This document shows positions 26,427 through 35,198 of a DNA stretch of 35,198 bases, in pieces. The notes beneath the pieces are model-generated. The model saw only the letters and a program-made list of their open reading frames with translations. It made no database searches and had not been told where the DNA came from. Each line of letters starts with the position of its first letter. The first letter of the stretch is position 1. A program made the position numbers and the translations under genes. Source of the DNA: Comamonadaceae bacterium CG_4_9_14_3_um_filter_60_33. Lineage in GTDB: Bacteria; Pseudomonadota; Gammaproteobacteria; Burkholderiales; Burkholderiaceae_C. The stretch is from positions 1 through 35,198 of the forward strand of contig PFUD01000161.1 in assembly GCA_002789915.1 (NCBI GenBank), written 5' to 3'.

Positions 26427-27275
26427 ATGATTATTCTCCGAACCATCGCCGAGCTGCGCGAACACCTGGCCAACTTCAAACACCCCGCTTTTGTGCCCAC
26501 CATGGGCAATCTGCACGACGGCCATCTGGCGCTGGTGCGCCAGGCCAAGCCGCTCGGTGACGTGGTGGTGGTCAGCATTTTTGTCAACCGTCTGCAGTTT
26601 TTGCCGCACGAAGACTTCGACACCTACCCGCGCACCTGGGAGGCCGACTGTCAGGCGCTTGAAGCTGCTGGTTGCGACGTGGTATTCGCGCCCAGCGAGA
26701 AAGAGCTGTACCCGGAGCCGCAGGGCTTCACCATTCAGCCGCCGTCGGAGTCGGCCAACATCCTCGAAGGCCATTTCAGACCGGGGTTTTTTGTCGGCGT
26801 TTGCACCGTGGTGATGAAGCTCTTTGCCTGCGTCGGGCCACGCGTGGCGCTATTTGGCAAAAAGGACTACCAGCAACTCATGGTGATCCGGCGCATGGTG
26901 CACCAATTTGCCCTGCCCATCGAGATCATTGGCGGCACAACCCTGCGTGCGGCTGACGGCTTGGCGCTGTCGTCGCGCAACAACTACCTCAGCCCGGCTC
27001 AGCGCTTGGAGGCAGTGCAACTGTCAACAGCGCTGCGCACCCTGGCCGAAGCTGTGCGCGCCGGCACCACCGACCTGCCAGCCCTCGAACAAGAGGCCAT
27101 GGATGCGCTGGCCCAGCGCGGCTGGCAACCCGACTACCTGACCGTGCGCAGCCGCAACAACTTGCAAAGCCCTGCGCCAGACCAAGTCACGGCACTGGCC
27201 CGAAGCAACGCCCTGGTGGTGCTGGGCGCCGCCAAACTGGGCAGCACCCGGCTGATCGACAACTTGGAAATTTGA
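26427..27275 (+). CDS. panC: Pantothenate synthetase
   Basis: This 282-residue ligase joins pantoate and beta-alanine with ATP. It has the HxGH site [10 protein letters not shown] (24-33), FGKKDYQQ (143-150) and the KMSKS-like loop SSRNNYLS (182-189). SIFVNRLQF has Arg in place of the common Pro; as far as I recall this is normal in Burkholderiales. ATG 26427 matches the family N-terminus ([11 protein letters not shown]), whereas the in-frame start at 26352 would add 25 residues with no family match. The gene ends 71 bp before the converging hemY stop; a small GGGC-ATA-GCCC hairpin just after the stop is too weak to call a terminator. Confidence 0.96.
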   Translation: MIILRTIAELREHLANFKHPAFVPTMGNLHDGHLALVRQAKPLGDVVVVSIFVNRLQFLPHEDFDTYPRTWEADCQALEAAGCDVVFAPSEKELYPEPQGFTIQPPSESANILEGHFRPGFFVGVCTVVMKLFACVGPRVALFGKKDYQQLMVIRRMVHQFALPIEIIGGTTLRAADGLALSSRNNYLSPAQRLEAVQLSTALRTLAEAVRAGTTDLPALEQEAMDALAQRGWQPDYLTVRSRNNLQSPAPDQVTALARSNALVVLGAAKLGSTRLIDNLEI

Positions 27276-27346
27276 GGGCATAGCCCTTCATCTCGCGACC
27301 GCCACGTTTGCCAAGGCGCCCGCAAATAATCCGACCGGATCAAGAC

Positions 27347-28633
27347 CTAATCTTCCTGGCGCAAGGCCATTTGCGCGGCTTTTTGCCAGGCGGCGGCGGC
27401 CTGCGCGGTGTCACCCTGGCGCTGTGCCAGATCGGCCAGCACCAACCAGCCTCTGGCTGCCAGTTGCGGGTCGCGCAGACGTGGCAAAGCCTGACTGACC
27501 AACTGCTGCGCCTTGCCCCAGAGCTCCAACTGCAGGCAAGCCACGCCAGCCAGATATTGCAACACGGCGTCACCAGGCTGCGCCATTTGCGCGTGCTCGA
27601 TGCGCGCCAGCCAGGGGGCATCGACCGCGCCGGCAAATGCCGTTTCCAGCGCCTGTATCAAGGCGATTTTCTGGCCGTGGCTCAAGGCATCCGGAGACTT
27701 GACCATGCGCTCCCACACCGGCTGTAGCCAAGCCAGCGCCATGCCCTGCTCACCGCCCAGCTGGAGCCAGCGCACGGCGGCCAGACAAGCCACTTCGGGC
27801 ATGGTTTGCTCGGCCGACTCCAGCTTGCGCCAGAGCCGCTGCAATTGCTCGGTGTCGCGGGCCGTCTGGGTGTTTTCCAGCGCCAGGGCGCGCACCAGGC
27901 CGCGGCCTGAATCTTCGGAAAAAGCACGGTGCTTGACCAGCAGCCGCGCCGTGTCGAGCGCCAGGCCCGATTGCCCCGTCAAACGCGCCAGCTTGAGCCG
28001 CAAACGCAAAGCCAGCGTGCGTCGTGCAACCCCTTGCGGCAGCTGGGCAAACCAGTCCTGCGCCGCCACCGCATCGCGGTCGCGCAAGGACCAGCGCACA
28101 GCGCGCAACAACAAGCCCTCGCGGATGCCGCTTGCACCCAGACTCTCCGACTGCGCCAGCGCCTGCTGAAAATGGCTGTCGCGCGCTTCTTTGTCCTGCA
28201 ACGCCTGCGAACTTTCCGCTGCCAGCAGGCGCGCCATGACCCGCAAGCGCACGGATGCAGAACCGCCTCCACTGCTGCGCGTAATGGCCGCTTCACGCGA
28301 CAGCACCTCGAGTGCCGACTTTCTGGCCCGCAAGAAGCGGCCAGCAACGAAATGCGACATGGCATCAAGCAAAGTGGCATGCATCGCCTGTTCGTGGTGC
28401 CGTACCCGCCACGACTGCGCCTGCCCCGGCAGGGCGAACAGCGCCGCCAACGCCCTGAGCGCCAGGTGCAACAACAAAAACAACAAGCCCAGCAGCAGCA
28501 CCACCATGTTGAGCGACAAATCGACGCGGTGCGGCGGCCAGTAAACGGTGATGGTGCCGGTGTTGCTGCTGACAAACAGGGCCAGCACCACGGCCACACC
28601 GAACAAGCCCAGAAACCACAAAGCAACCCGCAT
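27347..28633 (-). CDS. hemY: HemY-type heme biosynthesis-associated membrane protein
   Basis: This 428-residue protein has two N-terminal membrane spans (about 4-22 and 42-65) followed by a long helical, TPR-like region rich in Ala, Leu, Gln and Arg. It matches the proteobacterial HemY family (HemY_N), which is not the protoporphyrinogen oxidase also called HemY in Gram-positives. Its exact role in porphyrin synthesis is unsettled. It is the last gene of hemC-hemD-hemX-hemY, 13 bp after hemX. Confidence 0.88.
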   Translation of the reverse strand: MRVALWFLGLFGVAVVLALFVSSNTGTITVYWPPHRVDLSLNMVVLLLGLLFLLLHLALRALAALFALPGQAQSWRVRHHEQAMHATLLDAMSHFVAGRFLRARKSALEVLSREAAITRSSGGGSASVRLRVMARLLAAESSQALQDKEARDSHFQQALAQSESLGASGIREGLLLRAVRWSLRDRDAVAAQDWFAQLPQGVARRTLALRLRLKLARLTGQSGLALDTARLLVKHRAFSEDSGRGLVRALALENTQTARDTEQLQRLWRKLESAEQTMPEVACLAAVRWLQLGGEQGMALAWLQPVWERMVKSPDALSHGQKIALIQALETAFAGAVDAPWLARIEHAQMAQPGDAVLQYLAGVACLQLELWGKAQQLVSQALPRLRDPQLAARGWLVLADLAQRQGDTAQAAAAWQKAAQMALRQED

Positions 28634-28646
28634 GATTCTTGATTCC

Positions 28647-29741
28647 TTAGCGCCCCGCTACGGCGGTGGCCAGCACCGTCAGCGTGTCGTCGATGCGCGG
28701 CAGCTCCAGCGTGCGCATTTGGGTTTGCACCTGCTGCAGCAAGGCGGCCGCGGTTTGGGTTTTGCGGGCATTGGCCTGAAAGTATTTTTTTAGCATGGCT
28801 TGCGCGTCAGCCAGATCGGAGCGCGCCGATTCAATTTGCCGCGCCAGCAGCCCCAGGCGGGCGTTGAGCAGCTTGAGCTTGAGGTTTTCACGCAGAAAAA
28901 AGGACTGTTCGGGTGACAGCAGCGCCGCCTCCGGGGATTCGATGCGACTCACCCGCACCAGATTGCGCGACTCGCCGAGCACCAGCTCAAACCAACTTTG
29001 CCACCAGCTCACGGGGGCCTGCGGTGGCGCGACCAGCGGCTTGACCGTTTGGCGCGCCGGCGCGACCGCATTGGCCAGCACCAGCTCGTCGGCCAGATGC
29101 ACCAGTTCGTCAAGCTTGATCAGCAGCGTGGGGGTGTCGCTGACCGCCGCCGCCTTGATACGCTCGATGTCGCGGGCAATGGCGCGCTGCAGCAAGGCCA
29201 GTCGCGGTTGCGCCGCCCGAACAATACGTTGGTCAGCACTTTTCAGCGCTGCCAACAGCGGCGCCACGCTACCAGTGAGCTGCGCCTGTTGCTGGGCCAG
29301 ACGCAAGGCAGCGTCAATATCGACCACCAGATTTTCATCGCGCGATCGCGACATGCTTTGCATCAGCTCGTCGAGCTGACTGCGCTGCAGGGCCACCTCG
29401 CTCAAGCGCGAATCGAGCACAGCCGCGCGCGTTGCGGCATCCTGCGCCAGCACCACCGCCTGTTTGGCCATGGCGCGCGCCTCCAGCGACTGCGCCTGCG
29501 CCTCGGCGCTTTGCCGCGCCAGCTGCTCCTGCATGCCCGACACCTTTTGCCACAACATGCCCACCGTCAACAGCGCCAGCACGGCCAAGGCACCCAGCAG
29601 CCAAAGGGCTGTGCGCGCTTCTGGCGCGCTTTTGGCCACCGGGCCAGCGCTGGCAGCGCTTGCACTCGGGCTTGGCACAACGGGACCAGGCACAACGGGG
29701 CCGGGCGGGTTGGCGGGTTCGGGAGGTAGCTCGGTATTCAT
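28647..29741 (-). CDS. hemX: HemX-like protein, uroporphyrinogen-III C-methyltransferase-related
   Basis: This 364-residue protein has a Pro/Ala-rich N-terminus (1-40), one membrane span (44-63), a coiled-coil stretch (about 65-130) and a helical domain ending in RTLELPRIDDTLTVL. This is the HemX family, often misnamed as a methyltransferase although no SAM-binding motif is present, as here. ATG 29741 overlaps the hemD stop (ATGA); frames further upstream lie inside hemD. Probably an inner-membrane accessory of heme synthesis with HemY. Confidence 0.87.
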   Translation of the reverse strand: MNTELPPEPANPPGPVVPGPVVPSPSASAASAGPVAKSAPEARTALWLLGALAVLALLTVGMLWQKVSGMQEQLARQSAEAQAQSLEARAMAKQAVVLAQDAATRAAVLDSRLSEVALQRSQLDELMQSMSRSRDENLVVDIDAALRLAQQQAQLTGSVAPLLAALKSADQRIVRAAQPRLALLQRAIARDIERIKAAAVSDTPTLLIKLDELVHLADELVLANAVAPARQTVKPLVAPPQAPVSWWQSWFELVLGESRNLVRVSRIESPEAALLSPEQSFFLRENLKLKLLNARLGLLARQIESARSDLADAQAMLKKYFQANARKTQTAAALLQQVQTQMRTLELPRIDDTLTVLATAVAGR

Positions 29742-30547
29742 CGCACGAATTCTATCGAGGCCAGCACCTCTTCCCAGGTTGGGCGTGACTGCGTCACCAC
29801 ACCAAAGCCCAGGCCCCGGGCCGCTGCCGCGATGCGGGGGTGAGTGGCATGGGCGCGCGTTGTTGACCAATCCTGCCCGGGCAACAGGCCCTGCAAATGG
29901 CCCAAAGCTTCGGCGCTGCTGAACAGCCAGACCGATCCGTCTGACGCTGCATTTCGCGCCAGCTCACGCTGCTGTTCGCCCCAAATCGGGGCACCGCGCT
30001 GGTACGCCACCACAAAATCCACCTGTGCACCGGCCTGGCGCAGGCGCTCGGCCAGCCATTCACGGCCCACGCCAGCATCGGGGTCGGCTGTCGTGCTGCC
30101 ATCGCTCGCGACACTGTCGCCACGCACAATCAGCACCTTGTCGCCTGGCCGCACACGGGCGTGCACCAGATGCCAAAGCGCCTCGGAGTCGAACTGCCCG
30201 GCCTGCTCTGCGGGCGTGTCGAGCAAAGCCTGCGCCACGCCGTGTGCCAGCAAGGCTTTGGCGGTGCCGGGACCAGTTGACCAGAACCGCGTGCTTGGCT
30301 CTGGCAGCGGACTGCCAACTAAAACTGGCTCAGGTTTCTGCTGAAAGAAAAAATCGACCGCATGGCGGCTGACAAACATCGCTGCCGCGTAGCTGGGGAG
30401 TTGCAGCCAGGCCGCGCGCACCGCGCTGGCGTCGGGCAAGCCACGCACCTCGATCAGCGGCAGCACCATCGCCTCATGGCCGCTGGCAGCAAAGCGCTCA
30501 GCCCAGTGCTGCGCCTGCGGCTGCACCCGGGTGACGATAATGCGCAC
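29738..30547 (-). CDS. hemD: Uroporphyrinogen-III synthase
   Basis: This protein of about 269 residues cyclises hydroxymethylbilane to uroporphyrinogen III. HemD diverges strongly in sequence; the family pattern is seen in an N-terminal RIIVTR, MFVSRHAVDFFF, STGPGTAKAL, and VLIVRGDS..REWLAERLRQAGAQVDFVVAYQR. I placed the start at GTG 30547, which gives the usual MRIIVTR beginning two bases after the hemC stop. A TTG at 30553 overlapping that stop is the alternative. Its position between hemC and hemX fits completely. Confidence 0.9.
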   Translation of the reverse strand: MRIIVTRVQPQAQHWAERFAASGHEAMVLPLIEVRGLPDASAVRAAWLQLPSYAAAMFVSRHAVDFFFQQKPEPVLVGSPLPEPSTRFWSTGPGTAKALLAHGVAQALLDTPAEQAGQFDSEALWHLVHARVRPGDKVLIVRGDSVASDGSTTADPDAGVGREWLAERLRQAGAQVDFVVAYQRGAPIWGEQQRELARNAASDGSVWLFSSAEALGHLQGLLPGQDWSTTRAHATHPRIAAAARGLGFGVVTQSRPTWEEVLASIEFVR

Positions 30548-30549
30548 GC

Positions 30550-31500
30550 TCAATCCGGTTGCGCGGTGGCCGCGGCCAAATGCGCCAGCGTGCCGCCTTG
30601 GGCCAGCACCTCGTTACGCAATGTTTCTGCCACCCGCTGGCCCAAATCGGCAGCGCTGGCCAGGTCGGTCACCGGGCCAGCCAGGTGCACGCGCACCAAG
30701 GGCAAATGGCCGTCGGGGTCGCCCCAGGCGGCGTCCATCGTCAAAACGTTGTCGCTGAGCGTGGCGTAGGCCGCCAGCGGCATGGAACAACTGCCGCCCA
30801 TGGCCCGGCTCACGGCGCGCTCGGCCGCCACGGCCAGCCAGGACGTCTGGTGCACAAAAGGCGCCAGCGCCGCCACCACATCAGTGCGGTCGGCGCACAC
30901 CTCAATGCCGAGCGCACCCTGACCTGCAGCAGGCAGCATCACCGACGGCTCGAACACCGCGCGAATACGCGTTGCCAGCCCCAGGCGCTTGAGGCCGGCC
31001 GCGGCCAGCACAATCGCGTCGTACTGCCCCTCATCGAGTTTACGCAGCCGCGTATCCAGATTGCCGCGCAGCGGCTCGATGCGCAGGTCGGGCCGCAAAG
31101 CACGCAACAGGGCCACGCGGCGCAGGCTCGACGTGCCCACCACGGCGCCCTGCGGCAGGGCATCCAGATTGGCATATTTGTTGGAAACAAAAGCATCGCG
31201 CGGGTCTTCGCGCTCCATCACACAGGCCAGGCTGAAGCCTTCGGGGAGTTCCATCGGAACGTCCTTGAGCGAATGCACGGCCAGGTCAGCGCGTTTTTCT
31301 TCCAGCGCCACTTCCAGTTCCTTGACAAACAGGCCCTTGCCGCCCACCTGGCTCAGCGCGCGGTCCAGAATTTGGTCGCCCAGGGTGGTCATGCCCAGCA
31401 GGCTGACCTGATGACCCTTGGCGCTAAGCAGAGTTTGTACATGTTCGGCCTGCCACATGGCCAGGCGGCTTTCTCGTGTTGCGATGGTGAAATGCTGCAT
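30550..31500 (-). CDS. hemC: Porphobilinogen deaminase (hydroxymethylbilane synthase)
   Basis: This 316-residue enzyme polymerises four porphobilinogens into hydroxymethylbilane. It has the N-terminal [16 protein letters not shown], catalytic Asp80 in [27 protein letters not shown] and the dipyrromethane cofactor cysteine Cys238 in [14 protein letters not shown]. coli equivalents are Asp84 and Cys242. It is the first gene of the hem operon and is divergent from ppc. The gap between them (213 bp) holds a MITE-like inverted repeat. Confidence 0.97.
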   Translation of the reverse strand: MQHFTIATRESRLAMWQAEHVQTLLSAKGHQVSLLGMTTLGDQILDRALSQVGGKGLFVKELEVALEEKRADLAVHSLKDVPMELPEGFSLACVMEREDPRDAFVSNKYANLDALPQGAVVGTSSLRRVALLRALRPDLRIEPLRGNLDTRLRKLDEGQYDAIVLAAAGLKRLGLATRIRAVFEPSVMLPAAGQGALGIEVCADRTDVVAALAPFVHQTSWLAVAAERAVSRAMGGSCSMPLAAYATLSDNVLTMDAAWGDPDGHLPLVRVHLAGPVTDLASAADLGQRVAETLRNEVLAQGGTLAHLAAATAQPD

Positions 31501-31577
31501 GATAAGAGGGGCTAAAAAGCCGTTGCCTTTTCGTAATTTTGTTCAAGTAGAGAATGCTAGCATGGCTTTTGCTTAAG

Positions 31578-31680
31578 CAGGACTGACGCAAAACTGCCCC
31601 AGCGTCGTTGTTCCTCCTTGCCGTACATCTGTACTGCCTGCGTCGTAACGCCTGGCTGGGGCAATTTTGCGTCAGTCCTG
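31578..31680. repeat. 103-bp MITE-like element with 26-bp terminal inverted repeats
   Basis: The left end (31578-31603) and the reverse complement of the right end (31655-31680) agree over 25 of 26 positions, starting CAGGACTGACGCAAAA and ending GCCCCAGC. About 51 bp lie between them with no gene. The size, the long terminal inverted repeats and the lack of coding fit a non-autonomous transposon (MITE). No clear target-site duplication was found beside the ends. It separates the divergent hemC and ppc genes, and its right end lies 33 bp before the ppc start. As RNA it could fold into a long hairpin in the ppc leader. Confidence 0.75.
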
Positions 31681-31713
31681 TCCATCTCATTTTTACCGCA
31701 TTTGGAAACTACC

Positions 31714-34647
31714 ATGCCCAAGACTGCCCCCGCACCAAAAACAAGCGCGTTCCTCGACACCGAGCGCCCGCTGGTCGAAGACATCCGCCTGCTCGGGCGC
31801 ATTTTGGGCGATGTGATTCGCGAGCAGGAAGGCGAAGCCGCCTATGCGCTGATCGAGCAAATTCGCCAGCTCTCGGTAAGCTTTCGCCGCCACGCCGACC
31901 TCGTGGCCGACAAGGCACTCAACAAGCTGCTCAAGTCGCTCAGCGGCGACCAGACCGTGAGCGTGGTGCGCGCCTTTACCTATTTCAGCCATTTGGCCAA
32001 TCTGGCCGAAGACCGCCACCACATCCGCCGCCGTGCGGTGCACGAGCGCGCCGGCAGCATTCGCCCCGGCAGCATCGCCATGACGCTCAAGCGCCTGTCA
32101 GACAAAGGCATCACGCCGCAAGCCATCAGCGACATGCTGACGCACAGTTTTGTCTCGCCGGTGCTCACCGCTCACCCCACCGAGGTGCAGCGCAAGAGCA
32201 TTCTGGATGCAGAACGCGCGATTGCCCAACTGCTCACCGCGCGCGACGACATTTTGGCGCAGGCGGCGGCCAGCCAGGTGGCGCACGACGCTTTGACGCC
32301 GCGCGAACTGAGCCAGAACGAAGCTCAGCTGCGCGCCCGCGTGCTGCAGTTGTGGCACACCCGGCTGCTGCGCTTTTCCAAGCTCACGGTGGCCGACGAG
32401 GTGGAAAACGCGCTGAGCTATTACGAGTCCACCTTTTTACGCGAAATCCCCAAACTCTACGCCAGCCTGGAACAGGCTTTGGGACCGCACCCGGTGCCGA
32501 GCTTTCTGCGCATGGGCCAATGGATTGGCGGCGACCGCGACGGCAACCCCAACGTCAACGCCCAGACCTTGCGCCACGCTTTAGGCCGCCAAGCCGACAT
32601 GGCGCTGCGCCATTACCTGACCGAGGTGCATTATTTGGGCAGTGAACTGTCGCTGTCGGCCATTCTGGTGGAATTCTCACCCGCGATGCAGGCGCTGGCG
32701 GCGCACTCGCCCGACACCAACGAGCACCGCAAGGACGAGCCCTACCGGCGCGCCCTGATCGGCGTCTACGCGCGCCTGGCAGCCACGCTGAAGGCGCTCA
32801 GCGGTGGCGACGCCGCCCGTCATGCGGTGGTGCCGCAGAACCCCTACGTCAAGCCGGAAGACCTGCTGCGCGACCTGCGCACCATTGAAGCGTCGCTGTT
32901 GGCGCAGCACGCCCAGGCGCTGGTGGTGCAGCGCCTGCAGCCGCTGATCCGGGCGGTGGAAGTGTTTGGCTTTCACCTGGCCAGCGTCGATCTGCGGCAA
33001 AGCTCCGACCAGCACGAAGCGGTGCTGGCCGAACTGCTGGCCACGGCCCGCGTCACGCCACATTACAGCCAGCTCGACGAAGCCGCCAAGCGTGAGGTGC
33101 TGATGGGCCTGTTGTGCGACGCGCGCCCGCTGCGCGTCATCGGCCACGCCTACAGCGGCCACACGCTGAGCGAGCTGGAAATTTTCGAGAGCGCCAAACA
33201 ACTGCGCGCGCTGTGTGGCACGCAAGCCATTCGCCACTACATCATCAGCCACACCGAAACCGTGAGCGACCTGCTCGAAGTGATGTTGCTACAAAAAGAA
33301 GTGGGCTTGATGCATGGCACGCTCGACGACCACGCCACCTGCGACCTGATCGTGGTGCCGCTGTTCGAGACCATCGACGACCTGCGCAATGCTGCTGGCA
33401 TCATGCGTGAGTATTACGCCCTGCCCGGTGTGCTGGCCATGGTGCAGCGTGGCGCCAACGACCAGTACGGCGAGCAAGACATCATGCTGGGCTACTCTGA
33501 CAGCAACAAGGACGGCGGTATTTTTACCAGCAACTGGGAGCTGTACCAGGCCGAACTGGCGCTGGTGGCAGCGTTTGACGACATCAACCAGGCGGCGGGC
33601 GACGCGCCCATCCGGATCCGCATGTTCCATGGCCGCGGCGGCACCGTGGGGCGCGGCGGCGGCCCCAGTTTTGAGGCCATTCTGGCGCAACCCCCGGGCA
33701 CGGTGCGCGGCCAGATTCGACTGACCGAGCAGGGCGAGGTGATTGGCTCCAAATACGCCAACCCCGAAATTGGCCGGCGCAACCTGGAAACGCTGGTGGC
33801 CGCCACGCTGGAGGCCACGCTGTTGCACCCAACGCAGTCTGCCGAACAGGCATTTTTGGACGCAGCGGCCGAGTTGTCCTTGTCAAGCATGGCGGCCTAC
33901 CGTAAGCTGGTGTACGAAACCGCTGGTTTTACCGAGTACTTTTTCGACGCCACGCCGATCCGCGAAATTGCCGAGCTCAACATTGGCTCGCGCCCAGCGT
34001 CACGGGCTTTTGCCCCCACGCTCGGCACTCACGTGTCCTCGCTGCCCCCCGAGGGGGCTATTGCGGCTCGGGGCGGCCCAGCGCCGCAACGCTACACCCA
34101 AAAAATCGAAGACCTGCGCGCCATTCCCTGGGGTTTCAGTTGGGGCCAATGCCGCCTGACGCTGCCCGGCTGGTTCGGTTTTGGCGCGGCGGTGGATGCG
34201 TTTTTAAATCCACCCGAAGCCACAGCCAAACTCAGCAAACAGCGCCTGGCGCTACTGCAGCAAATGCACAAAAAATGGCCATTCTTCAGCTCGCTGCTGT
34301 CTAACATGGACATGGTGATGGCCAAGAGCGATCTGGCGCTGGCCTCGCGCTACGCCGAGCTGGTCGAGGACAAGCGCCTGCGCAAGAAAATATTTGGCGC
34401 CATCGCGCTGGAGTGGCACCGCACCGCACAGGCGCTGGCGCTGATCACCGGCGACCAAGAGCGCCTGGCCAACAACGCGGCGCTGCAACGCTCCATTCGC
34501 CACCGTTTTCCCTACATCGACCCGCTGCACCATTTGCAAGTGGAACTGGTGCGCCGTTTCCGCGCCGGGCAGGCAGACGACCGTCTCAAACGCGGCATTC
34601 ACATCTCGATCAACGGCATTGCTGCGGGGCTGCGTAACACGGGTTAA
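31714..34647 (+). CDS. ppc: Phosphoenolpyruvate carboxylase with an extra ~30-residue loop insertion
   Basis: This 977-residue enzyme carboxylates phosphoenolpyruvate to oxaloacetate to refill the TCA cycle. Catalytic His154 is in [10 protein letters not shown], the glycine-rich loop is [12 protein letters not shown] (His639, Arg641), and [22 protein letters not shown] and a C-terminal [11 protein letters not shown] are present. Between GSRPASR and [11 protein letters not shown] there are 30 extra in-frame residues (about 765-794, DNA 34006-34095) where homologues have only a few. That stretch includes a GC-rich hairpin. ATG 31714 is preferred, with GGAAA about 8 bp upstream; earlier in-frame codons lie within the MITE-like element. 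The stop codon overlaps that of the converging MFS gene. Confidence 0.96.
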   Translation: MPKTAPAPKTSAFLDTERPLVEDIRLLGRILGDVIREQEGEAAYALIEQIRQLSVSFRRHADLVADKALNKLLKSLSGDQTVSVVRAFTYFSHLANLAEDRHHIRRRAVHERAGSIRPGSIAMTLKRLSDKGITPQAISDMLTHSFVSPVLTAHPTEVQRKSILDAERAIAQLLTARDDILAQAAASQVAHDALTPRELSQNEAQLRARVLQLWHTRLLRFSKLTVADEVENALSYYESTFLREIPKLYASLEQALGPHPVPSFLRMGQWIGGDRDGNPNVNAQTLRHALGRQADMALRHYLTEVHYLGSELSLSAILVEFSPAMQALAAHSPDTNEHRKDEPYRRALIGVYARLAATLKALSGGDAARHAVVPQNPYVKPEDLLRDLRTIEASLLAQHAQALVVQRLQPLIRAVEVFGFHLASVDLRQSSDQHEAVLAELLATARVTPHYSQLDEAAKREVLMGLLCDARPLRVIGHAYSGHTLSELEIFESAKQLRALCGTQAIRHYIISHTETVSDLLEVMLLQKEVGLMHGTLDDHATCDLIVVPLFETIDDLRNAAGIMREYYALPGVLAMVQRGANDQYGEQDIMLGYSDSNKDGGIFTSNWELYQAELALVAAFDDINQAAGDAPIRIRMFHGRGGTVGRGGGPSFEAILAQPPGTVRGQIRLTEQGEVIGSKYANPEIGRRNLETLVAATLEATLLHPTQSAEQAFLDAAAELSLSSMAAYRKLVYETAGFTEYFFDATPIREIAELNIGSRPASRAFAPTLGTHVSSLPPEGAIAARGGPAPQRYTQKIEDLRAIPWGFSWGQCRLTLPGWFGFGAAVDAFLNPPEATAKLSKQRLALLQQMHKKWPFFSSLLSNMDMVMAKSDLALASRYAELVEDKRLRKKIFGAIALEWHRTAQALALITGDQERLANNAALQRSIRHRFPYIDPLHHLQVELVRRFRAGQADDRLKRGIHISINGIAAGLRNTG
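34006..34095. repeat. In-frame 90-bp insertion within ppc, likely a dispersed palindromic repeat
   Basis: The insertion is exactly 30 codons. It contains TCGCTGCCCCCCGAGGGGGC (34038-34057), where GCCCCC-CGA-GGGGGC forms a perfect 6-bp stem and 3-nt loop, then GGGGCGGCCC. This combination strongly resembles a repeat I associate with intergenic DNA of Comamonadaceae. That is from memory and not searched here; the intron-free reading frame and the extra length are seen directly. Confidence 0.65.
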
Positions 34648-35198
34648 CGCGCCGCCTGTGCGTCGCGCTTTTCCACCAGCTTGAGCAGCATCAGCAGCCC
34701 GGCACCCAGCGCCATGACGGCGGCTGCCACGTACAAGCCGGCGTTGTAGCTGCCGAACTGCGCACCAATCATGCCGGTCATGGCCGGGCCGATGATTTGC
34801 GCCACGCCGTAAGATAACGTCATCTTGCCCATCATCTTGGCGGGCATGCCGGGGTAGTAGCGCCCCGCCATGCTCAACACCAGGCTCACCATGCCGATAA
34901 AGGTGCCGCCAAACAGCAGCGCGCCCAGCATCGCGGACCACAGGCCCGGCACCACCACCGGCAGCAAAATGCCCACGATCTGCAACAAAGCGGCCAGAAC
35001 TAGCGCGTTCAGGTCGCCGATGCGCCGGGCGATGAAATCCCAGTTGATGCAGGCTGGCGCGGCGCCGATGCCGATGGCCAAAAACACCAGATTGCCTCGC
35101 CCGGCCAGGCCCGGCAACTGGTTCACGATGGCCACAATAAAGGTCACACTCACCACATAGCCAAAGCCGGCGCAAAAGTAGGTCGCCATGAACACGCG
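34644..35198 (-). CDS. MFS transporter, YbfB/YjiJ family, C-terminal part (cut by window end)
   Basis: The frame is open to the right edge, so only the last 184 or so residues are present. They contain about six membrane spans, the usual C-terminal half of a 12-span major facilitator. [19 protein letters not shown] and the helix with [19 protein letters not shown] resemble the YbfB/YjiJ group of MFS proteins. Substrate is unknown. The C-terminal tail is short and basic ([11 protein letters not shown]). Its TAA stop overlaps the ppc stop on the other strand, leaving no room for a terminator between the converging genes. Confidence 0.8.
   Translation of the reverse strand, partial: RVFMATYFCAGFGYVVSVTFIVAIVNQLPGLAGRGNLVFLAIGIGAAPACINWDFIARRIGDLNALVLAALLQIVGILLPVVVPGLWSAMLGALLFGGTFIGMVSLVLSMAGRYYPGMPAKMMGKMTLSYGVAQIIGPAMTGMIGAQFGSYNAGLYVAAAVMALGAGLLMLLKLVEKRDAQAAR

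Noticed and set aside
27276-27300. GGGC-ATA-GCCC hairpin after panC as a terminator.
   Set aside because: The stem is 4-5 bp and not followed by a T-run, too weak to support.
31424-31802. Minus-strand open frames crossing the MITE-like element and the ppc start, considered as a transposase fragment.
   Set aside because: They are read from the inverted repeats and antisense of ppc, with no transposase motif.

Overview
The window looks like a chromosomal segment of a betaproteobacterium of the order Burkholderiales, most likely family Comamonadaceae (Rhodoferax/Polaromonas-like). This rests on gene content and order (iscRSUA-hscBA-fdx next to dnaQ and tRNA-Val, DUF3460 beside scpA, hemC-hemD-hemX-hemY divergent from ppc), on the C-terminally extended IscR, and on several palindromic repeats of a style I associate with that family. 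The genus is inferred and was not tested by any search. Most of the window is housekeeping DNA with tightly packed operons.

Layout. (1) Positions 1-1397, plus strand: the end of a minor-pilin gene cluster, with a PilX-like C-terminus and a complete PilV-like prepilin. (2) 1398-1763: a stretch with no gene I can identify. (3) 1764-4569, minus strand: an overlapping pair, a DUF2868 membrane protein and a DUF3482 GTPase. (4) 4657-10960, minus strand: the iron-sulfur cluster operon iscR-iscS-iscU-iscA-hscB-hscA-fdx, running on to dnaQ and tRNA-Val(CAC) and closed by a clear intrinsic terminator. An IscR-type site overlaps the iscR promoter, and a 38-bp palindrome sits between hscA and fdx. (5) 11083-14270, minus strand: uvrB and dusC, separated by a run of 12 G. 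(6) 14391-15325, plus strand: a SRPBCC-fold protein and a MaoC-type hydratase behind a good sigma-70-type promoter. (7) 15333-22541, minus strand: six genes resembling hydrogenase-4, in the order hyfB-C-E-F-G-I, mostly joined by overlapping stop/start codons. (8) 22654-27275, plus strand: DUF3460, scpA, nadB, panB, panC. (9) 27347-31500, minus strand: hemC-hemD-hemX-hemY. (10) 31714-34647, plus strand: ppc, preceded by a 103-bp MITE-like inverted repeat. (11) 34644-35198: the C-terminal part of an MFS transporter, cut by the window edge.

The most interesting system is the hyf-like operon. Its large subunit has a fused NuoC/NuoD-type layout but lacks the four cysteines that hold the NiFe centre: RxCGxC reads RVSGDS and DPCxxC reads DPSWQN. 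The small subunit keeps its iron-sulfur cysteines. The operon encodes two antiporter-like subunits, a NuoH-like and a HyfE-like subunit, but no ferredoxin-like HyfA/HyfH, no formate dehydrogenase and no maturation genes. It is best read as an energy-converting-hydrogenase-related (Ehr-type) ion-pumping redox complex with unknown electron partners, not a hydrogenase.

The second striking point is in ppc. About 30 extra in-frame codons, including a GC-rich hairpin that resembles a dispersed family repeat, sit in the active-site loop right after the conserved GSRPASR motif.
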